Source: Bradysia coprophila (Eukaryota; Arthropoda; Insecta; Diptera; Sciaridae). From it: a stretch of 64,000 nucleotides of DNA. Location of the stretch: positions 7,178,473-7,242,472 of the forward strand of contig NW_023503423.1 in assembly GCF_014529535.1 (NCBI RefSeq), read 5' to 3'. The notes under the pieces are model-generated. The model was not told where the DNA came from and did not search any database. It saw only the letters and a list, made by a program, of their open reading frames with translations. Position 1 is the stretch's first letter. The number at the start of each line of letters is the position of its first letter. Both the position numbers and the translations under genes were made by a program. Below are positions 32,715 through 45,345 of the stretch, piece by piece.

Positions 32715-34504
32715 TTTAAAAAGAAAACATTCAAAAATGAACCCTCCATGTAATTAAATTTCGGTCCTTTTATTGTTAATTAATAAGAATAACCAACTGA
32801 ATTTGTCGTTATTCTAAAGAATTATAGAACTATAAATTCTGTGGTGTTTGTTATGTGGGTATCTTTAGAAGGCAAAAATTACAATGAAAACATAAATGAA
32901 TGTATTGATGTGATATAAATGTTGTTGACTCTGTAAATGAACATCTTAATATTAAACGTATGCATTTATGTTAAGAAAATGTGTTTCAAATTGATTTAAA
33001 GTTGACCATCACACCCCAATTCGTAGTAAGGTGTTAAAGCTTAAAGGTGTCCAAGCTTAAAAACAAGCACAAAAAACTGTAAAAAAACATTCAAAAAAAT
33101 GGCAAAAACAGAACTTAACATTTACATTCCAGGCCTTACACTACTGGGGAGATAACATATCACACGTCGTTTAATTAGCGGTTCCTATAGAAAGGCGATT
33201 TTTTATATGGAAAGTGGGATGTCGCCAGCTCATCTGTGTTAATGTTACCTATTTATCAATATTTCGCCTTGGAATCAATCAAATCAAGCCGGAGTCAATG
33301 GAATGATCTAATATTTTCTAAAACAACAACTGTGGATGTCATTCAAATTTAGACACTAACTTGCCTCAACCGTTTTAAGAACGTTTGATTGTAGTAAGCA
33401 ACTAAAAAACATCTGAAGAAATGCCGTGCCTAAGTGTCACTGACGTCGCCTGTACATTTTGGATGACTAAATGATTTAACTTTTAAGTCAGACTCTGAGG
33501 TACCGATGGCAAGACGTATACTTTGAGTGCAATTTTAAATGAAGTAATTAAAACGAATGTGTCTATTGGCTACGTGTTCGGAAATTCACAGACTGATTTT
33601 TTTTCGTGTTAAATTGAATTCCATAAAAAAAACCGTAAATGATATACGGTGACATACTGCTACGAACTTAATTACAAGTCTGTATCCAGTTTAATAATTC
33701 ATTTTATTTTTGTGAATAATTTTTCCATTCAAGTTAAGTTTTTACCCGATGGCATTTTTGTCCAATGACCTCTAAAAAAATCCCATTATATCAGAAACCA
33801 ATAAACGGTTTCACGATGCCAGCCAATTACACATTCGAAAAGTTGTAAGTTGCAACTTTAATTAGAACATATCGATGATTAAACATGTGAGCGTTATTAA
33901 ACATTGTAATCAATTAATTATCACACAGGTGACTATAAAGATGTGTGGCTTAAACGTGGGTATCGTACAATCTTTATTGGTCTACTTAGGCATTGCAAAG
34001 GTCGCTGGTAAGATTTTTTTTTTAAATAAATAAATTACAAATTCAACAGAGTAAAAGGATGCAAGAGTCTCAATTGATTCTGTTTAGTTCAGCGAAATAA
34101 GTAATTAAAATTAATGCCCCAAAATTCAAGTTAATTTGTCTCAACCCTTATTCATTAGTTGGATATGGGATAGTCGCCAACGTAATTCATCGATGGTAAT
34201 GATTTAGCTCTCGGCCCTTCACTTGATCCTATGATTATCTTTGACTAATAATTATGATAATTTCAGAATCAGATCGTCAATACATTTCCAGTAAATTTCT
34301 ATATTGAAAACCTTCAGCTTTTCGCCGCTGAGACCATAAACCACGTTCTGAGTGGAACTATACATTGTCAGTGGCATATTATTAACATTCAATCAAAAAA
34401 CGAACATTTTAATTAAAACTTGTCGTTGATTGAAAAGAGTGAGAGGCTCATGATTTTTTTTTAACATTTTAGATCAAACATGCCTTCATTTGGTGTAGAA
34501 TGTA
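32715..34504. other. Intergenic, no confident gene
   Basis: AT-rich. A two-exon 35-codon reading near 33941-34306 was considered and rejected. Otherwise nothing is recognised up to the cuticular gene promoter. Confidence 0.4.
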
Positions 34505-34508
34505 GACC

Positions 34509-34545
34509 TATAAAAGCACCGGTCATAGAGAAATGGATTTCAGTT
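34509..34545 (+). promoter_or_regulatory. TATA box and initiator of cuticular gene
   Basis: TATAAAA at 34509-34515 lies 30 bp upstream of an arthropod initiator TTCAGTT at 34539-34545. The predicted ATG (34605) follows about 60 bp later, a usual layout for cuticular protein genes. Confidence 0.7.
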
Positions 34546-34604
34546 GTGATTAGACCAACATTTCGTGTGTGTATCTTATACTAGAAGAAAATATCAAACC
34601 AAAA

Positions 34605-36532
34605 ATGAAATTCTTTGTAAATATATTTTGCCAATAGTCGCATAAATGTTTAAAATTTTCGAGAATTTAAATTTAATTTTTTTTTCCCTTACGAAACAGA
34701 TTGTTTGTGCATTGATCGCTGTTGCATCAGCAGCCCCACAACATTTTTACGGCGGTCATCTCGCTGCTCCCGTTGCATATGGACATTCTTTTGCACCAGC
34801 TGCAGCTGTGAGTAATGTTGATGGAATGAAATCATTAATTTTGATGAAAAGACTTTAATGCAGAACAAAGTGATAAAAATACGAAGTTTTAGATTTTATC
34901 ACCAACATTGTAGTAGCTTCGTAGTTCTTTGAGAGACAATGCCGGCGAGAAAATAGTCATTTTCTCATTTCAGCTGAGACTTCAATAGCATTTGTTGTGA
35001 GAAACGTTGTGTTGCTATCGGCAAAAAAGTGGGAAATTTCATTTTCGCGGGTGTTTTGTGGCCAGGGCGTATCGAGACAACACCCCAAAATGAAATTCAG
35101 AAACTATCAAGAATGACCCAAATATGATAGTAGTACATTACGTGATACGTGATTTACATTGCCTACTCACGTAAAGAACACTATTTTAAGTACAGTAATG
35201 TACTATACTATCACACGATGAGGGATAAAAAGAAGAAAAGTAGAGTTTTCATGTGCATGTTGTTGATACAAGGCGTCAATAAACACTCGAAAACAAGACT
35301 TTTCATTTTTATCCCGAGTGATATATATGGATTTTACACGCTGAGGACTAGTGCTTGAAATATGAAAAGTACGGTTTTCGACGCATGTAAAAGTGATATG
35401 AATCTATTGCGTCGAATTCATTCGTTTCGCCTTCGGCTAAAATTGTTCCCCCATGTAATGCATCATTTTCGCAGCATGCACTGTGTCAACTACTACTCTT
35501 CTACTACTACTACTACTACTATTGGCAAACACACTTTTCGCCATCTGTTCAAAACTTGTTTTTCGCTTTGCTGCTATATCTGCCACATACATCATTGTTG
35601 GATCTCTCACATCCAACAATATTTTCCCTTAAATAGTCCCTGGTTATCTGCAATATTAATACCATCTTTGCTGAATTTTCGTTTCATCCAGACCATTCAA
35701 CGTTTCCAAGCGAATTTTCGAAATTAGTCATTTTCTCAATGCATTTGAGGGTCGAAAGCAAGGGCGTTTTTGATTTTTACTTTAGAGGTGACAGGCTCTT
35801 TGTAAGGGTTTCGACTTTCACAACGGTTTTGTTTAACAGGTCTCGATGTTTTCCCTATTTTCTCTGATAAAAATCGGGAATATTTAAAGTTCACATGAAT
35901 CACATGTGCCATTAATCAGTATGTTGAACATGCTATATGTTGGGTCTAGTAGATTCAATATTAAGTGATAATGTGGGTTGAATTTTTAAGTCAATTTCTG
36001 AGGCGAATATCATGTAAACGAATTTAACCTTACTCTGTACCGACCTAATCTGAAATAATTTGATTCATTTTAAGTTAACATTTACTTTCAATAGATTGTT
36101 AAAGCCCCCGTATATGCTGCCCCAGTTGTGAAACATGTAGCACCAGCAGCCACCAGCTACCAGACAATCAGTCAAGTAATTCGCTATCTTCACATCCATA
36201 ACTGACCATACGACACTACTTTCCAAACAATTTGTATTATTCAATCAGGTCCATGTTTCGCATCCTCAACCCTTAGTTGCTGCCCCAGTTGTCAAATACG
36301 CTGCCCCAGTCGTTGCTGCTCCAGTTGTCAAATATGCTGCCCCAGTCGTTGCTGCTCCAGTTGTCAAATACGCTGCGCCAGCCGTAAAAATGAACCAACA
36401 TCGGCTTTGTCTTTTCACATAAAATTTCTTTTTCTTTTGTAGTATGCTGCCGCTCCAGTGTACGGTAGTGGTTACGGTCATGGATACGGTGGATACGGTC
36501 ACGGTTATGGCGGTGTTTATGGACACTACTGA
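34605..36532 (+). CDS. Cuticular protein with AAPVV repeats and GY-rich tail
   Basis: Five exons: 34605-34616 (only MKFF), 34700-34807, 36095-36175, 36249-36383, 36443-36532; all phase 0, 141 residues. The split after MKFF within the signal peptide is a hallmark of insect cuticle genes. The signal peptide ends near ALIAVASAAP. The mature chain has repeated AAPVVKY motifs, three of them in exon 4 as near-identical 36-bp DNA repeats. A retinin-like stretch ATSYQTISQVHV comes before them, and the C-terminus is rich in Gly-Tyr-His (GYGHGYGGYGHGYGG). This points to a CPLCA-type or related low-complexity structural protein secreted into cuticle. AATAAA is at 36565-36570. The 1.3-kb intron 2 contains a dispersed repeat (34944-35070) and an ACT microsatellite (about 35490-35521). 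Confidence 0.93.
34944..35070 (+). repeat. Dispersed repeat, copy 2 (intronic)
   Basis: Matches 9590-9715 from GGCGAGAAAATAGTC to the GGGAAATTTCNTT region. It lies in intron 2 of the cuticular protein gene. Confidence 0.6.
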
Positions 36533-36564
36533 TTTCAATCACAGATTCTATGCCGAATGTATTC

Positions 36565-36570
36565 AATAAA
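36565..36570 (+). terminator. Poly(A) signal of cuticular gene
   Basis: AATAAA 33 bp after the TGA stop. Confidence 0.75.
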
Positions 36571-36733
36571 CTGTATATTTGAACCGAGCTGAACCCTTCC
36601 CCGATTTAATCAATAAAAATTATTTATGTTGACGCAACGGCATTTTTACTGCGTGGCAGAGAAGTGAAGCGAATCTTGAGCAAGGTAAATCAGAAGAGGA
36701 TGAGAAAAATTCGGTTTGAATACCATCGGTCCT

Positions 36734-36739
36734 TTTATT
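36734..36739 (-). terminator. Poly(A) signal of Symplekin
   Basis: AATAAA on the minus strand, 41 bp after the Symplekin stop. The gene therefore converges with the cuticular gene at a separation of about 165 bp between signals. Confidence 0.65.
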
Positions 36740-36779
36740 AACATTTTTGATTGGTGTTTGTTTGAAAACATAAACGAAA

Positions 36780-39700
36780 TTAAACATCTTCGCCTGGTGG
36801 TAACGGTTGCATGGAGCCACCAAACAGATCTGCATCTTCTTCCACTTCCACTTTGATGCTCTGTGCGGGAATGAGGCCATAATCGGGAACACCAGAAACT
36901 TCCTGCAAGCATTATTGATCAGTAAAACGAGATGTTTTAAATATGTAACGCCGTCAGAACTAACCGTAATGAAAAGATCCTGTGAATTGCCCAACAAAAT
37001 GTCCATCGTTATCTTCGACACCGCTCCACTTTGTGATTCGATCAAACTGTTCGCATGGTCAATCATTGGCTGACGCAGCTCCGGGCAAGTGTTCAATGCT
37101 TCGATCAATTGGGGCGGTGGCAAGTTCATGAGAACTGGGAAACTATTCGGTTTCAATCGTTGACAACATTTGAGAAATCCGTCCCAAATCAGTTTTTGCC
37201 GCCAGACTTGCTTCGGTATCAATCGTTGCAGAAGATTTGTTATGTAACCGGCCAATCGGGGATAGAGCGTTAGCGATTGAATGACTGTTCGCATCAATAG
37301 TGTGGGTAGCGGCGTTAAATTGACGAGCTGTTGAAGCACAATGGCTAAAACATCTTGTGTGTAGCAGTCCTTTTCAGCAAGACAAAGTGTTGTTGCCTTG
37401 ACAACGAATTTTATTTCGACCTTGGTTGTGTCCAACGTGTGCAACGCTACCATGAGCTCAATGGCAGATAACGGCAGAGTTATGTTGTCTAACTCTTTGC
37501 CCACGCCAAGCAGACGACCGAACACTTCTTTGACGATCGTAGGATTTAGTTTTAGAATTTTAGGTAATGCGTTGATCACTTCTTGCTTGGACAATCCATT
37601 TATGACCGGAATGAGTAGACGCACATCGGATACCTTAGTCTGGTACAGTTCACGGACTCGTTTCACAAGTTCAGCGTTCGGCATTCGTTTCTCGGTTAAA
37701 ATGTAGATGATTCGTGTTATCAATGTCTCTGAGCCTTTCGGACACAATTCAATTAATTTTAGTATCTCAGCACTGTCAGGACCCATTTTCTTCACCGGTA
37801 CTTCAATGGCCTTCAGTATGGTCCGTTTCATTTCTGCGGAAGTGCCGACATAAATGCCACATAGATTGTCGATCAACTTCTCAAAATAGGGCATCAACGC
37901 GAATAGAAGAGACAAACAAACTTTCGCTAATAGTTCGTTCCACACAGCCATTGGCTCCGGACGACCGAAATCTGCACTGAACATGGGTTCCGGTGGCGAT
38001 GCCTTTTCTAAGTAACCTAGCCACATCAGTGCATGGTCCTCGATTTTATTCATCATAATCTTATGCTCTGCGTACAGACACAAAATGTTCTCGATTGCTT
38101 TTTCGCGGAGGATTAGGTTCTCGTGCACGGAATACCGGAGCAGTATTTGCAGAAATTTTTGTTTTTTCGGTGGTCGATGAACGGCAAGATCCTTTACCAG
38201 ATTCATTACACAGTCAGAAAATTCGGTCAGTTCACACATCGTTACCAACTGATCTATGGATTCGTCCGATAGTATTGGAGCTTCTAAGAAAATTTTCCGC
38301 AAAATCAGTTCCTTGTTCACCTCGATGTCTCTGCACTCACTGACACCAACGATCAATTCATTCAACAGTCTGTTGTAAGCATAATCTGGCTTCTGTTCAG
38401 TTTTGATATACGAGTGTCTGGTGAATCCTTGAAACAGACTGTACTCCTCGAACAACCATGAAAACGCCAAATCGATTCGACTTTTGAGATCTTTCAGTAT
38501 GAAGTCAATGATTGTTTCTCTGACACTACCAGTGAACGTTGCTGCCATAACCGTTAAAATTTTCCGCCGTTTCACCGATACTCCGCCAACAATACTTGCT
38601 CGTTCAGCGTGTAAAATTCTCGCAACTGCATCCAGCAAGAATTTTTCTTTAACCGTACGCGACATAGGCTTGGTGACTTCTTGTAGTTTAAGCGATTTCG
38701 CACGTTGCTTCATCATTGGTATCATAGCTTGCTCACCCTTCAAACGTTCCATGTTCTCTCTAAGTTTTTTTGTTGCTTCCTCTCGTCGGGCGTCAATATC
38801 TTCCGCGGACTTTTCGTGTGTTAAATCCAGCATTTCTTCGTCGATATCGAAAGCGTCTTTTCGCATGCCCAAAATAATGTTTTTCTCTTCTTCCAACGTC
38901 ACTTTAACCTTCATCGGCGGATCTCTGGTTATTTGAGATGCTCCTGGTCCAATTCGTTTTTCAGTCATCATCACGGCTAAACCTTCAGCTATTTTGTGAA
39001 CAACTTGTTGTGTCGTCAGACCCATAATCGGTTTGTACCCTTTCCTAAATTGTTCGGGCATTTCGTTCGGTAAGTGGCGCATCGATGCCATCGTAAGATC
39101 AACGATGGTTTCTTCTCTCTGCAATGCCTCAACGATAAACGTTTCGTTCATTTTGTTCGAACGTAATTTCTGCTCTTCCACTTCATCGTAGTCGATCTCC
39201 ATTTGCCGTTTCGCCGGAGCCTTGTCCTTTTCCAATTTAATTCGTTTCGCAGCGGCCGCTGTAGCATTCTCCAGGGCTCGTTTGGCTCGCCTTTGTTGCT
39301 CTTGCTTGTTCATTTTCGGCAAAGCTTTGCTGATCTCCTGATTACTGGCACCCAAATCGATCAGCATTGCGATAATCGATTGTTGCATCTCGTAGGCCGC
39401 ATTCTGTTTGAGTATGTTGATCAATTGCATTTTTAAGTGCTTCCTGACGGAACCGACTTGAGAGTCGGTCAGTGTTGGTGGTAGGTTAGCGAGAAGATTT
39501 TTCAGCGCATCAACGACCACATTCATAAGAACTGGACGCATTTTAGCAATTGTACATAGTGAACCGGTACAAGCGATCAGATTAACCGATGAAATGTGCG
39601 ACGCGGCATGGAATTTCAACAAGGAATCGAAAATGTTCCTTGCTTCGTCTTCCAATTTTCGTCGACGAGCGATTTTCAGCGTTAACGGAATATCGTCGAG

Positions 39701-40531
39701 CGAAAAATCATTTTCTCGTTTCATGCTGTCTTCTTCGTGATGTGTTTGCAGTATGATAACCCCTTCCAGGAACTTGATAGCATTCGTACGGATACCGTCA
39801 TTGTCATGATCGATCATATCAACAATTTCTGCCTGCGGAAATGGATGGGACAACAAAAATTTATTTCGTCAATTCCAATGCCGATGTCAATTCACCATTA
39901 CCTTCATGTGACAGAGCGTATTCCAACTTGATTCGGTAGCATCTGAGATGTCAGCCAAGGTAACCAACCAAAGTAATGTGTTCTTGTAAACAGCCGCAGC
40001 AGCCTGAATTACTCTCTTGATGACTTGCGGCGAAGTATCACGTAATAGACCAGCCAATGTATTTATCGTACGCGGTATAAAGTCGATGTGCAATTTACTG
40101 AGTGGAGAGTTGAGAGAATGTTCAGCAATTGATTCTACGCGTCGTAAATGTTGATTTACCTGATCTCCTCAATGAAACCGACCACACATCGCCGTACGTC
40201 TTGTGCCGGATCATGCGAAAAACTCAAAATGTTATCGATAAACTCGTCCAAAAGATCCGAATCAGAGTGCAGTAGGACTTCTTGTATTTGTGTGATTGCT
40301 TCACATTTCTGTTGTGCACTAGCCGATCCATCCGAGCATTTATTTACCCATTCAATGATCTGAACAAGACATTGGTCAACATTACTTCGTCGAGAACGAA
40401 TGCGAATTGCGTACCTTATTCCGAGCTGTTACTATTTTCTCATCCGTAAACAATGACGATGTCTCTACGGACCCGGACTTTCGGGCGAATAAGCTTGCCA
40501 TGCTCACATCTTCAGCATTCGTATCATTCAT
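36780..40531 (-). CDS. Sym: Symplekin, mRNA 3'-end processing scaffold
   Basis: The nuclear scaffold joining the cleavage/polyadenylation and histone pre-mRNA processing factors (CPSF73/CPSF100, CstF64, Ssu72). Minus-strand exons: 40415-40531, 40160-40359, 39902-40097, 36965-39832, 36780-36902. Phases agree, giving 1167 residues, close to the size known for fly Symplekin. The N-terminal HEAT-repeat domain is evident (DVRRCVVGFIEEIS, LLRDTSPQVIKRVIQAA, DNDGIRTNAIKFLEGVI). A charged coiled-coil linker follows (QEQQRRAKRALENATAAAAK). The C-terminal tight-junction-associated domain includes GLSKQEVINALPKILKL and LPPPQLIEALNTCPELRQ. The last exon is spliced in a frame different from the read-through of the main exon, and restores the acidic end VEVEEDADLFGG...PGEDV. 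The start at 40531 is the first in-frame ATG. Confidence 0.96.
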
Positions 40532-40968
40532 GGCGATGGAATATCGGCTAATCAACAAACGTTAGAAATGCTGCTGTGGCGGGATACGTGATGGAAAACA
40601 AGTTGTCAAAAATAATTCACAGTTCACAAAATATGCCGCTACACTGAGGATCCATCAGTAGAATATAATGCGCATGCATGACAGTGACATTTGTGACGTT
40701 TATCTGTCCTTTTTTCCACAAGAGTGCCGAGCGTGCCGAGAGTGCCGGCTATTTTACAGTGTAACCGATGTAAACCAACCCATTGATTCGCGCGTAATTT
40801 TCAAAATCATTTTTTCATGTGTTGCATGTGTAGCACTCACAACTTGGCAGCATTCGGGCTAAAAAACGCGAAAGTCCCAAAATTCCACCAGACAACTCAC
40901 AAATCCACCAGACAGACACGTATGTTACTGTTCTGTTACTATTGTAATCAACTTAAGAGACGTCGCAT
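40532..40968. other. Upstream region of Symplekin
   Basis: Short region between the Symplekin start and the 3' end of the DUF1479 gene. It contains a small direct repeat, CCACCAGACA (two copies near 40887 and 40906). No gene seen. Confidence 0.35.
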
Positions 40969-40974
40969 TTTATT
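40969..40974 (-). terminator. Poly(A) signal of DUF1479 gene
   Basis: AATAAA on the minus strand about 250 bp after the stop codon at 41222-41224. Confidence 0.55.
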
Positions 40975-41221
40975 GCGGTAAGATGTGAACAGCTTTACAT
41001 TCCGTGATTTTAGAGTCGTGCTTGGTTCTAGCGTTTGGAATTGTATTTGAAAAAGGTAAAATGCTGTGAGTGTATTGATCGTTTATTTCATGCTTAACCA
41101 TTGTCCCAGAGTGTATTGGGTCATCCATAAAATACGTTTCCAAAAAAATGTTTTTCATACTTCCTCCACTTTTTGGATTTCCCATTAAATTGCAGTTCAG
41201 ATCTCGTATTTCTCACTGTGC

Positions 41222-43918
41222 TTAGCTTAACCGTAAAATGTCATTGGCTATCTTGATAGCCTCTTCGGAGCCCTGATGAACACACCGATTCTGGTCCCAT
41301 TCAATTTTGTTGAATCCCATCGTCAACCGTCCCAGCTTAGTCAAATCGTTTGGCATCGCTCTGTCTTCGAAGAATTCCTCACAATCATTCTTCGGAAAAT
41401 CTGGTGGACTTTTTCCCGCTTCGAAAGCGTTCCGTTGCTTCAATGCGCATTCCGCATTTTTGACACATAACGGTGCAGCAGGCATGTACATAACACTACT
41501 GTCAGTGGGACTGTTACAAATTCCTTCGACCGCATGAACCGAATCACAGTGCCAAAATACACAATCACCGGGATTCACCTCTGGAATGGACACCATTGCT
41601 CGGATAATGTGAGGATGGAAACTTTCGAGAATGTGTTGCTGAACTCCAGGTATGGCTCCTCCCATGGAACTGTTAAAGAATAGTCGTGACGAAGGAGTTA
41701 TTCCAATTTTCTGTATCAAGAAAATGATAATTAAGCAAGTCTCACCTTTCTTCCAACAGATCCTTCAGCAGCGGTCGCAACATGACATAAGAAGCTGAAA
41801 GTTTGACTAGTGGACAAAGTCTCAGTGTTCCGCCACCAGGCTGAGTAGTTGATAGAGACATCCAACCTTGAAATGATCTGAACATCGAACATCCCCCTAT
41901 AGATTACCGGTAATTAATTTGTTGAATGCTAAATGGGACCGAATATGCAATCAAAAACCTACCACTACAGTTGTACAAATCCATGTTCGCTGTTAGTCTA
42001 TGGGTTGCATCGAAGGCATCATGTTTCTCCCAATTTCCCATCAAAATATTTTCGTAGCATTTACGGTACTCAGGGTCCTCCCAACCTAGAGCCAGTGAAA
42101 TTATAAGATTTTAAACTTAGAGAGGAGAGATAAAAGTTAATTAAATGGTTTGCAGGCAGTACAATATACATAATTGTCAACTCGACCAAAAAAATTATGA
42201 AAATCAGCTAAGAATTTATCGATCTGTACTGATAGTACACTCGCTGTAGAAGAACCCGTCGGAACGAGTATGTCGAGAGCGGGTGAAAGTTCTAACCGAC
42301 AGGCAATGGTCCCCAAATACATGGTCGATCGGGTGTTTTTCTCGATTTTGCGTCAGTCTCGAGTTATTGGCTTCCCCTCCCTAAATCCGTGTTTTTCTGG
42401 CATATTTTACCTTCCCAATGGTAAAATACGAAAAATAAAAACATAGTTTCTTCATGGAAAGTTTACAGAATTGAATTCTGAACAAAAGTCTCCTTGGTGG
42501 TCACTTTGTAGAAAATACAGGGTGACTCGTAAGTGCTGCGAAAGGTGAATAATACGTTTTTGAGGCATATTTCATCCAACCAATGCCAAAATATAGAAAA
42601 TAAAAATATAGTTTCTTCTGCAAATCTTCAGAGTATTGAATTCTGAACAACGTTTCTCTCAATAAAGTCTTGCTCGTCACTGCGTCGAGAAAGATATTAT
42701 TTCACATTATTTTCGGTTTGAAAAACAATTTTTGTCGCTATCATGTAGAAGTAGACTCACAAATGAGAAAGTATACTTCCATCGCGCCTATAAAAACGAT
42801 TTGTGATAAACTTTGTTAACAAGCAACAAATAGAATTCAATAAAAGGCCGATAATTTTGAGAATTTCATACGCTACCACCAGTAGCATGAATGGTCACTG
42901 TAAGTCCGTAAGTACAATTGTATGCACTATGTCGACTGTATCAAATGCAAAGTAAACAAATTCAAAAACATACGTTCCACTGATCCCCCATCCATGTGTT
43001 CGCCCAGTGTAAAGGAAGTGTCTCCGGGCTGACGAATTCTGAGTCTGTCGCAATACGTTACACTATTGTCAAAATCGATGGGACTTCCAGGTGCCGCACT
43101 CCATAAATTGTTCAAAGCTCGAGTTACAGCCACAAAGTTCGGGTGTGATCTTGCAGTTATTTGAGCCTGTGAAAGAATGAACTTTTGCATTGAACTGTAA
43201 ACGTTATTTAACATTCACTTTACTTTCGACCAGTAGATTTCCCACACCTGTGGATTATCTTCTGTAAGTGCGAGAACGTACTTTTTAGTTGGTGTAGGTA
43301 AAAATACAATCGTCTGTTGATGTTGTGTCTTTATATACGTAAGCAGCGTCGTAATTTAACGTTACCTGGAAATCCAACAATTTTCCCTTTATGGTTATTG
43401 ATGTACCCTTTGACCATTTCCTTATACTTCAGGGCTTCGTCGCGATCCACCACATTACGAATAACTACACATCCTCGCTTTCGAATCTCATCAGCAACAG
43501 TTGAAGGGAATTTTACATTATTTTCCACTATTGTTGAATATTCAACCTGAGGTACTATCGCTGGTCCTATCTCCTTGATAAGACTGATTTCTTTCTCAAA
43601 GGCTTCTATTAACCGTACCCAAGATGCTTGTAATTTTGTCTCATCACAATGGTGTAGAATCTCTTTCTTGATCGATTTGAACTTATCCGGGAGAACGTCG
43701 TCTAGGTTTGCCTTGAAGGCTGACAGAATGTTTCCAGGTTTCTTCGAACCAAATTTTTGCATGATTTTTGATTTAATATTTACTTTAGTGAACGGAGAGC
43801 TATGGTGTGGGTTCAACAGCAACAGCTGACTAAATGTTTTACAACGAAGCAGTGACAGACATAGACAGTGTGATAATTGCATTTCGTCGTATTCTCGAAA
43901 CTGATAATGGCTTGTCAT
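41222..43918 (-). CDS. DUF1479 family putative Fe(II)-dependent oxygenase
   Basis: Minus-strand exons: 43366-43918, 43224-43261, 42974-43166, 41963-42085, 41746-41896, 41222-41669. All splice phases agree, giving about 501 residues from the first ATG. Starts at 43882 or 43762 (MQKFGSKKPG, 449 residues) are alternatives; the longer head is basic and hydrophobic and could be an organelle targeting peptide. Family marks: RKRGCVVIRNVVDRDEAL, WSAAPGSPIDF, the metal motif HxD in GEHMDGGSVERW, CSMFRSFQGWMSLST, and a distal His in PGDCVFWHCDSVHAVE. HxD...H suggests a cupin-fold 2-oxoglutarate or Fe(II) oxygenase; the substrate is unknown. I placed the last acceptor at 41670-41672 (AACAG) because it restores LLEESSMGGAIPGV in frame. 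The family is best known from fungi and bacteria. Intron 3 (888 bp) holds a two-copy repeat (42397-42700). Confidence 0.88.
42397..42700 (-). repeat. Intronic two-copy repeat, ~160-bp period
   Basis: GGCATATTT, ACCAATGCCAAAATA/CCCAATGGTAAAATA, AAATAAAAA(C/T)ATAGTTTCTTC and GAATTGAATTCTGAACAA recur in the same order in intron 3 of the DUF1479 gene. Confidence 0.55.
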
Positions 43919-44109
43919 ATTTCGTAGAAAATTGTCGTTTTCTGTGTTGTAGACACACTATTTCTAAGCAAGTATCAAAGTAACTTTTTAGACCCGTACG
44001 AAGTACTGGGGTCTTATAGGTTTACGCATACGTTTGTAACACGTCGAGTCGGACTCCCTGAGTAAGGGGAAACCTATTGTGGTTGTCCAGAGATGCCAAA
44101 TCAGCGAAA

Positions 44110-44340
44110 AAAAAGTGTCCGTCCGTCTGTCTGTCCGTCCGTCTGTCCGTCCGTCTGTCCGTCCGTCTGTCCGTTCTCTAACTTGAGTAAAACGCATCCG
44201 ATTTTGAAAATTCTTTTTTCCCCGTTTGGTAACGTCAAAAAAAAGGCTAAGTTCGAAGATGGATGATTTTGGGTCGACCACTCCTGAGCTGGGGCCCAAT
44301 AAGTGTTTTAGGGTTTTTCGAAGATATCTACGGCATTTTA
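44110..44340 (+). repeat. GTCC/GTCT microsatellite plus dispersed repeat
   Basis: About 55 bp of alternating GTCCGTCC and GTCTGTCT units (44118-44175). CTAACTTGAGTAAAACGC, CCGATTTTGAAAATTC and AAGTTCGAAGATGG follow, a module shared with the degenerate array at 19.3-20.4 kb. The microsatellite is probably part of the repeat's own head. Confidence 0.7.
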
Positions 44341-45345
44341 AACGCTACACTTGTAAGTGATACGTCAAATGAAAGGTATCCACAATACTAATCGACAAAA
44401 AAAAGTTTATAGAAATCGGATGTCCGACTCGTCAGTTAGACCCCTTGGTGTGAAACAGGCACAGGGCGGCAAGCAGTTTTTGCTTGTAGGTCGGCCACAT
44501 TTCAACATATTTCGTCTGTTTTAGCTTTATTAGATAGGTATTGACCGTACCAATAAGGGAAAAAAAGTTTTTGAAATTATGTTCTCTTGGAGTGAGCTCT
44601 TATCTGGCTACTCGGCCGTACAGTGAACGTGGAGTATTTTGTCAATATCTCGAGTAAATTTTGACCGAATTTCATGATTTTTTTTTTGTTTGAAAGGTAT
44701 TAACGAATGTAAAGCGTCGGTAAAATTTCCGGTCTCCTAACAAAATGGCTGCCGGTGGCCATATTGGATTTTAATAAAAGTGATATATCTTGGGAAAAAT
44801 GGTACTTAGAGTGTTTCTGTTAACATGGAAATAATTTGTTATGTGTGTGGGGTGTTTCAGGCATTCCATATATGGACATCTAGATATATCTATATTCACC
44901 TATATTGAGCTATATACAGGCATATAGAGCTATATAATAGCATATTCCTCTGTGAAATGTTTATTTACAGTGAAATATAGGTAAATATAGCGGTATATAG
45001 CTGTTTAAATAGGAATTTATGAAATTTGTCTTCGTACTGGGCTGTCTATATTGCCTCCGGCAATTTATTTGTATATGCTAACAAGGCAAAGAAAGATAAT
45101 GTAAGTGATTTTAAAGGGCGAATAGCTTTTCAGTAGAGAATGAAGTAAAAGAAAGGAAGAGTTTCACAGTAAAGGCTTTTGATACGAATAGGTGTTTCGT
45201 ACGGGTCGGCGTTAGCTATGTTTTTTGTCTTGCGGCCAGAAAATGCGAAAAACTGGTTTTTGTTTGAGCAATGAGTCGTTTTCTGGTCACAAGACAACAA
45301 AATTTCAGACTAACCCGTTCTTGGACCACTGTTTTTGGGTAAAAC
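44341..45345. other. Intergenic, low-complexity TATA tract
   Basis: No gene. 44868-45015 is a degenerate run of CTATAT/GATATA words (for example GGCATATAGAGCTATATA). Nothing else recognised. Confidence 0.45.

Noticed and set aside
33941-34306. Possible two-exon small secreted peptide (ATG at 33941, donor 34008, acceptor 34266, about 35 codons)
   Set aside because: The splice signals are fair and the first exon is hydrophobic, but the TATA-like ACTATAAAG ends right at the ATG, so transcription would start downstream of it. No family resemblance.
36266-36566. Minus-strand repetitive ORFs over the cuticular gene
   Set aside because: Antisense shadows of the AAPVV and Gly-Tyr repeats.
36620-36779. 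C-terminal read-through extension of the Symplekin frame
   Set aside because: Replaced by a spliced terminal exon (36780-36902) that restores an acidic family-like tail.
41670-41721. Earlier start of the last DUF1479 exon (KIGITPSSRLFF)
   Set aside because: It would need a 35-bp intron and the wrong phase. The acceptor at 41670-41672 gives a 76-bp intron and a conserved in-frame junction.
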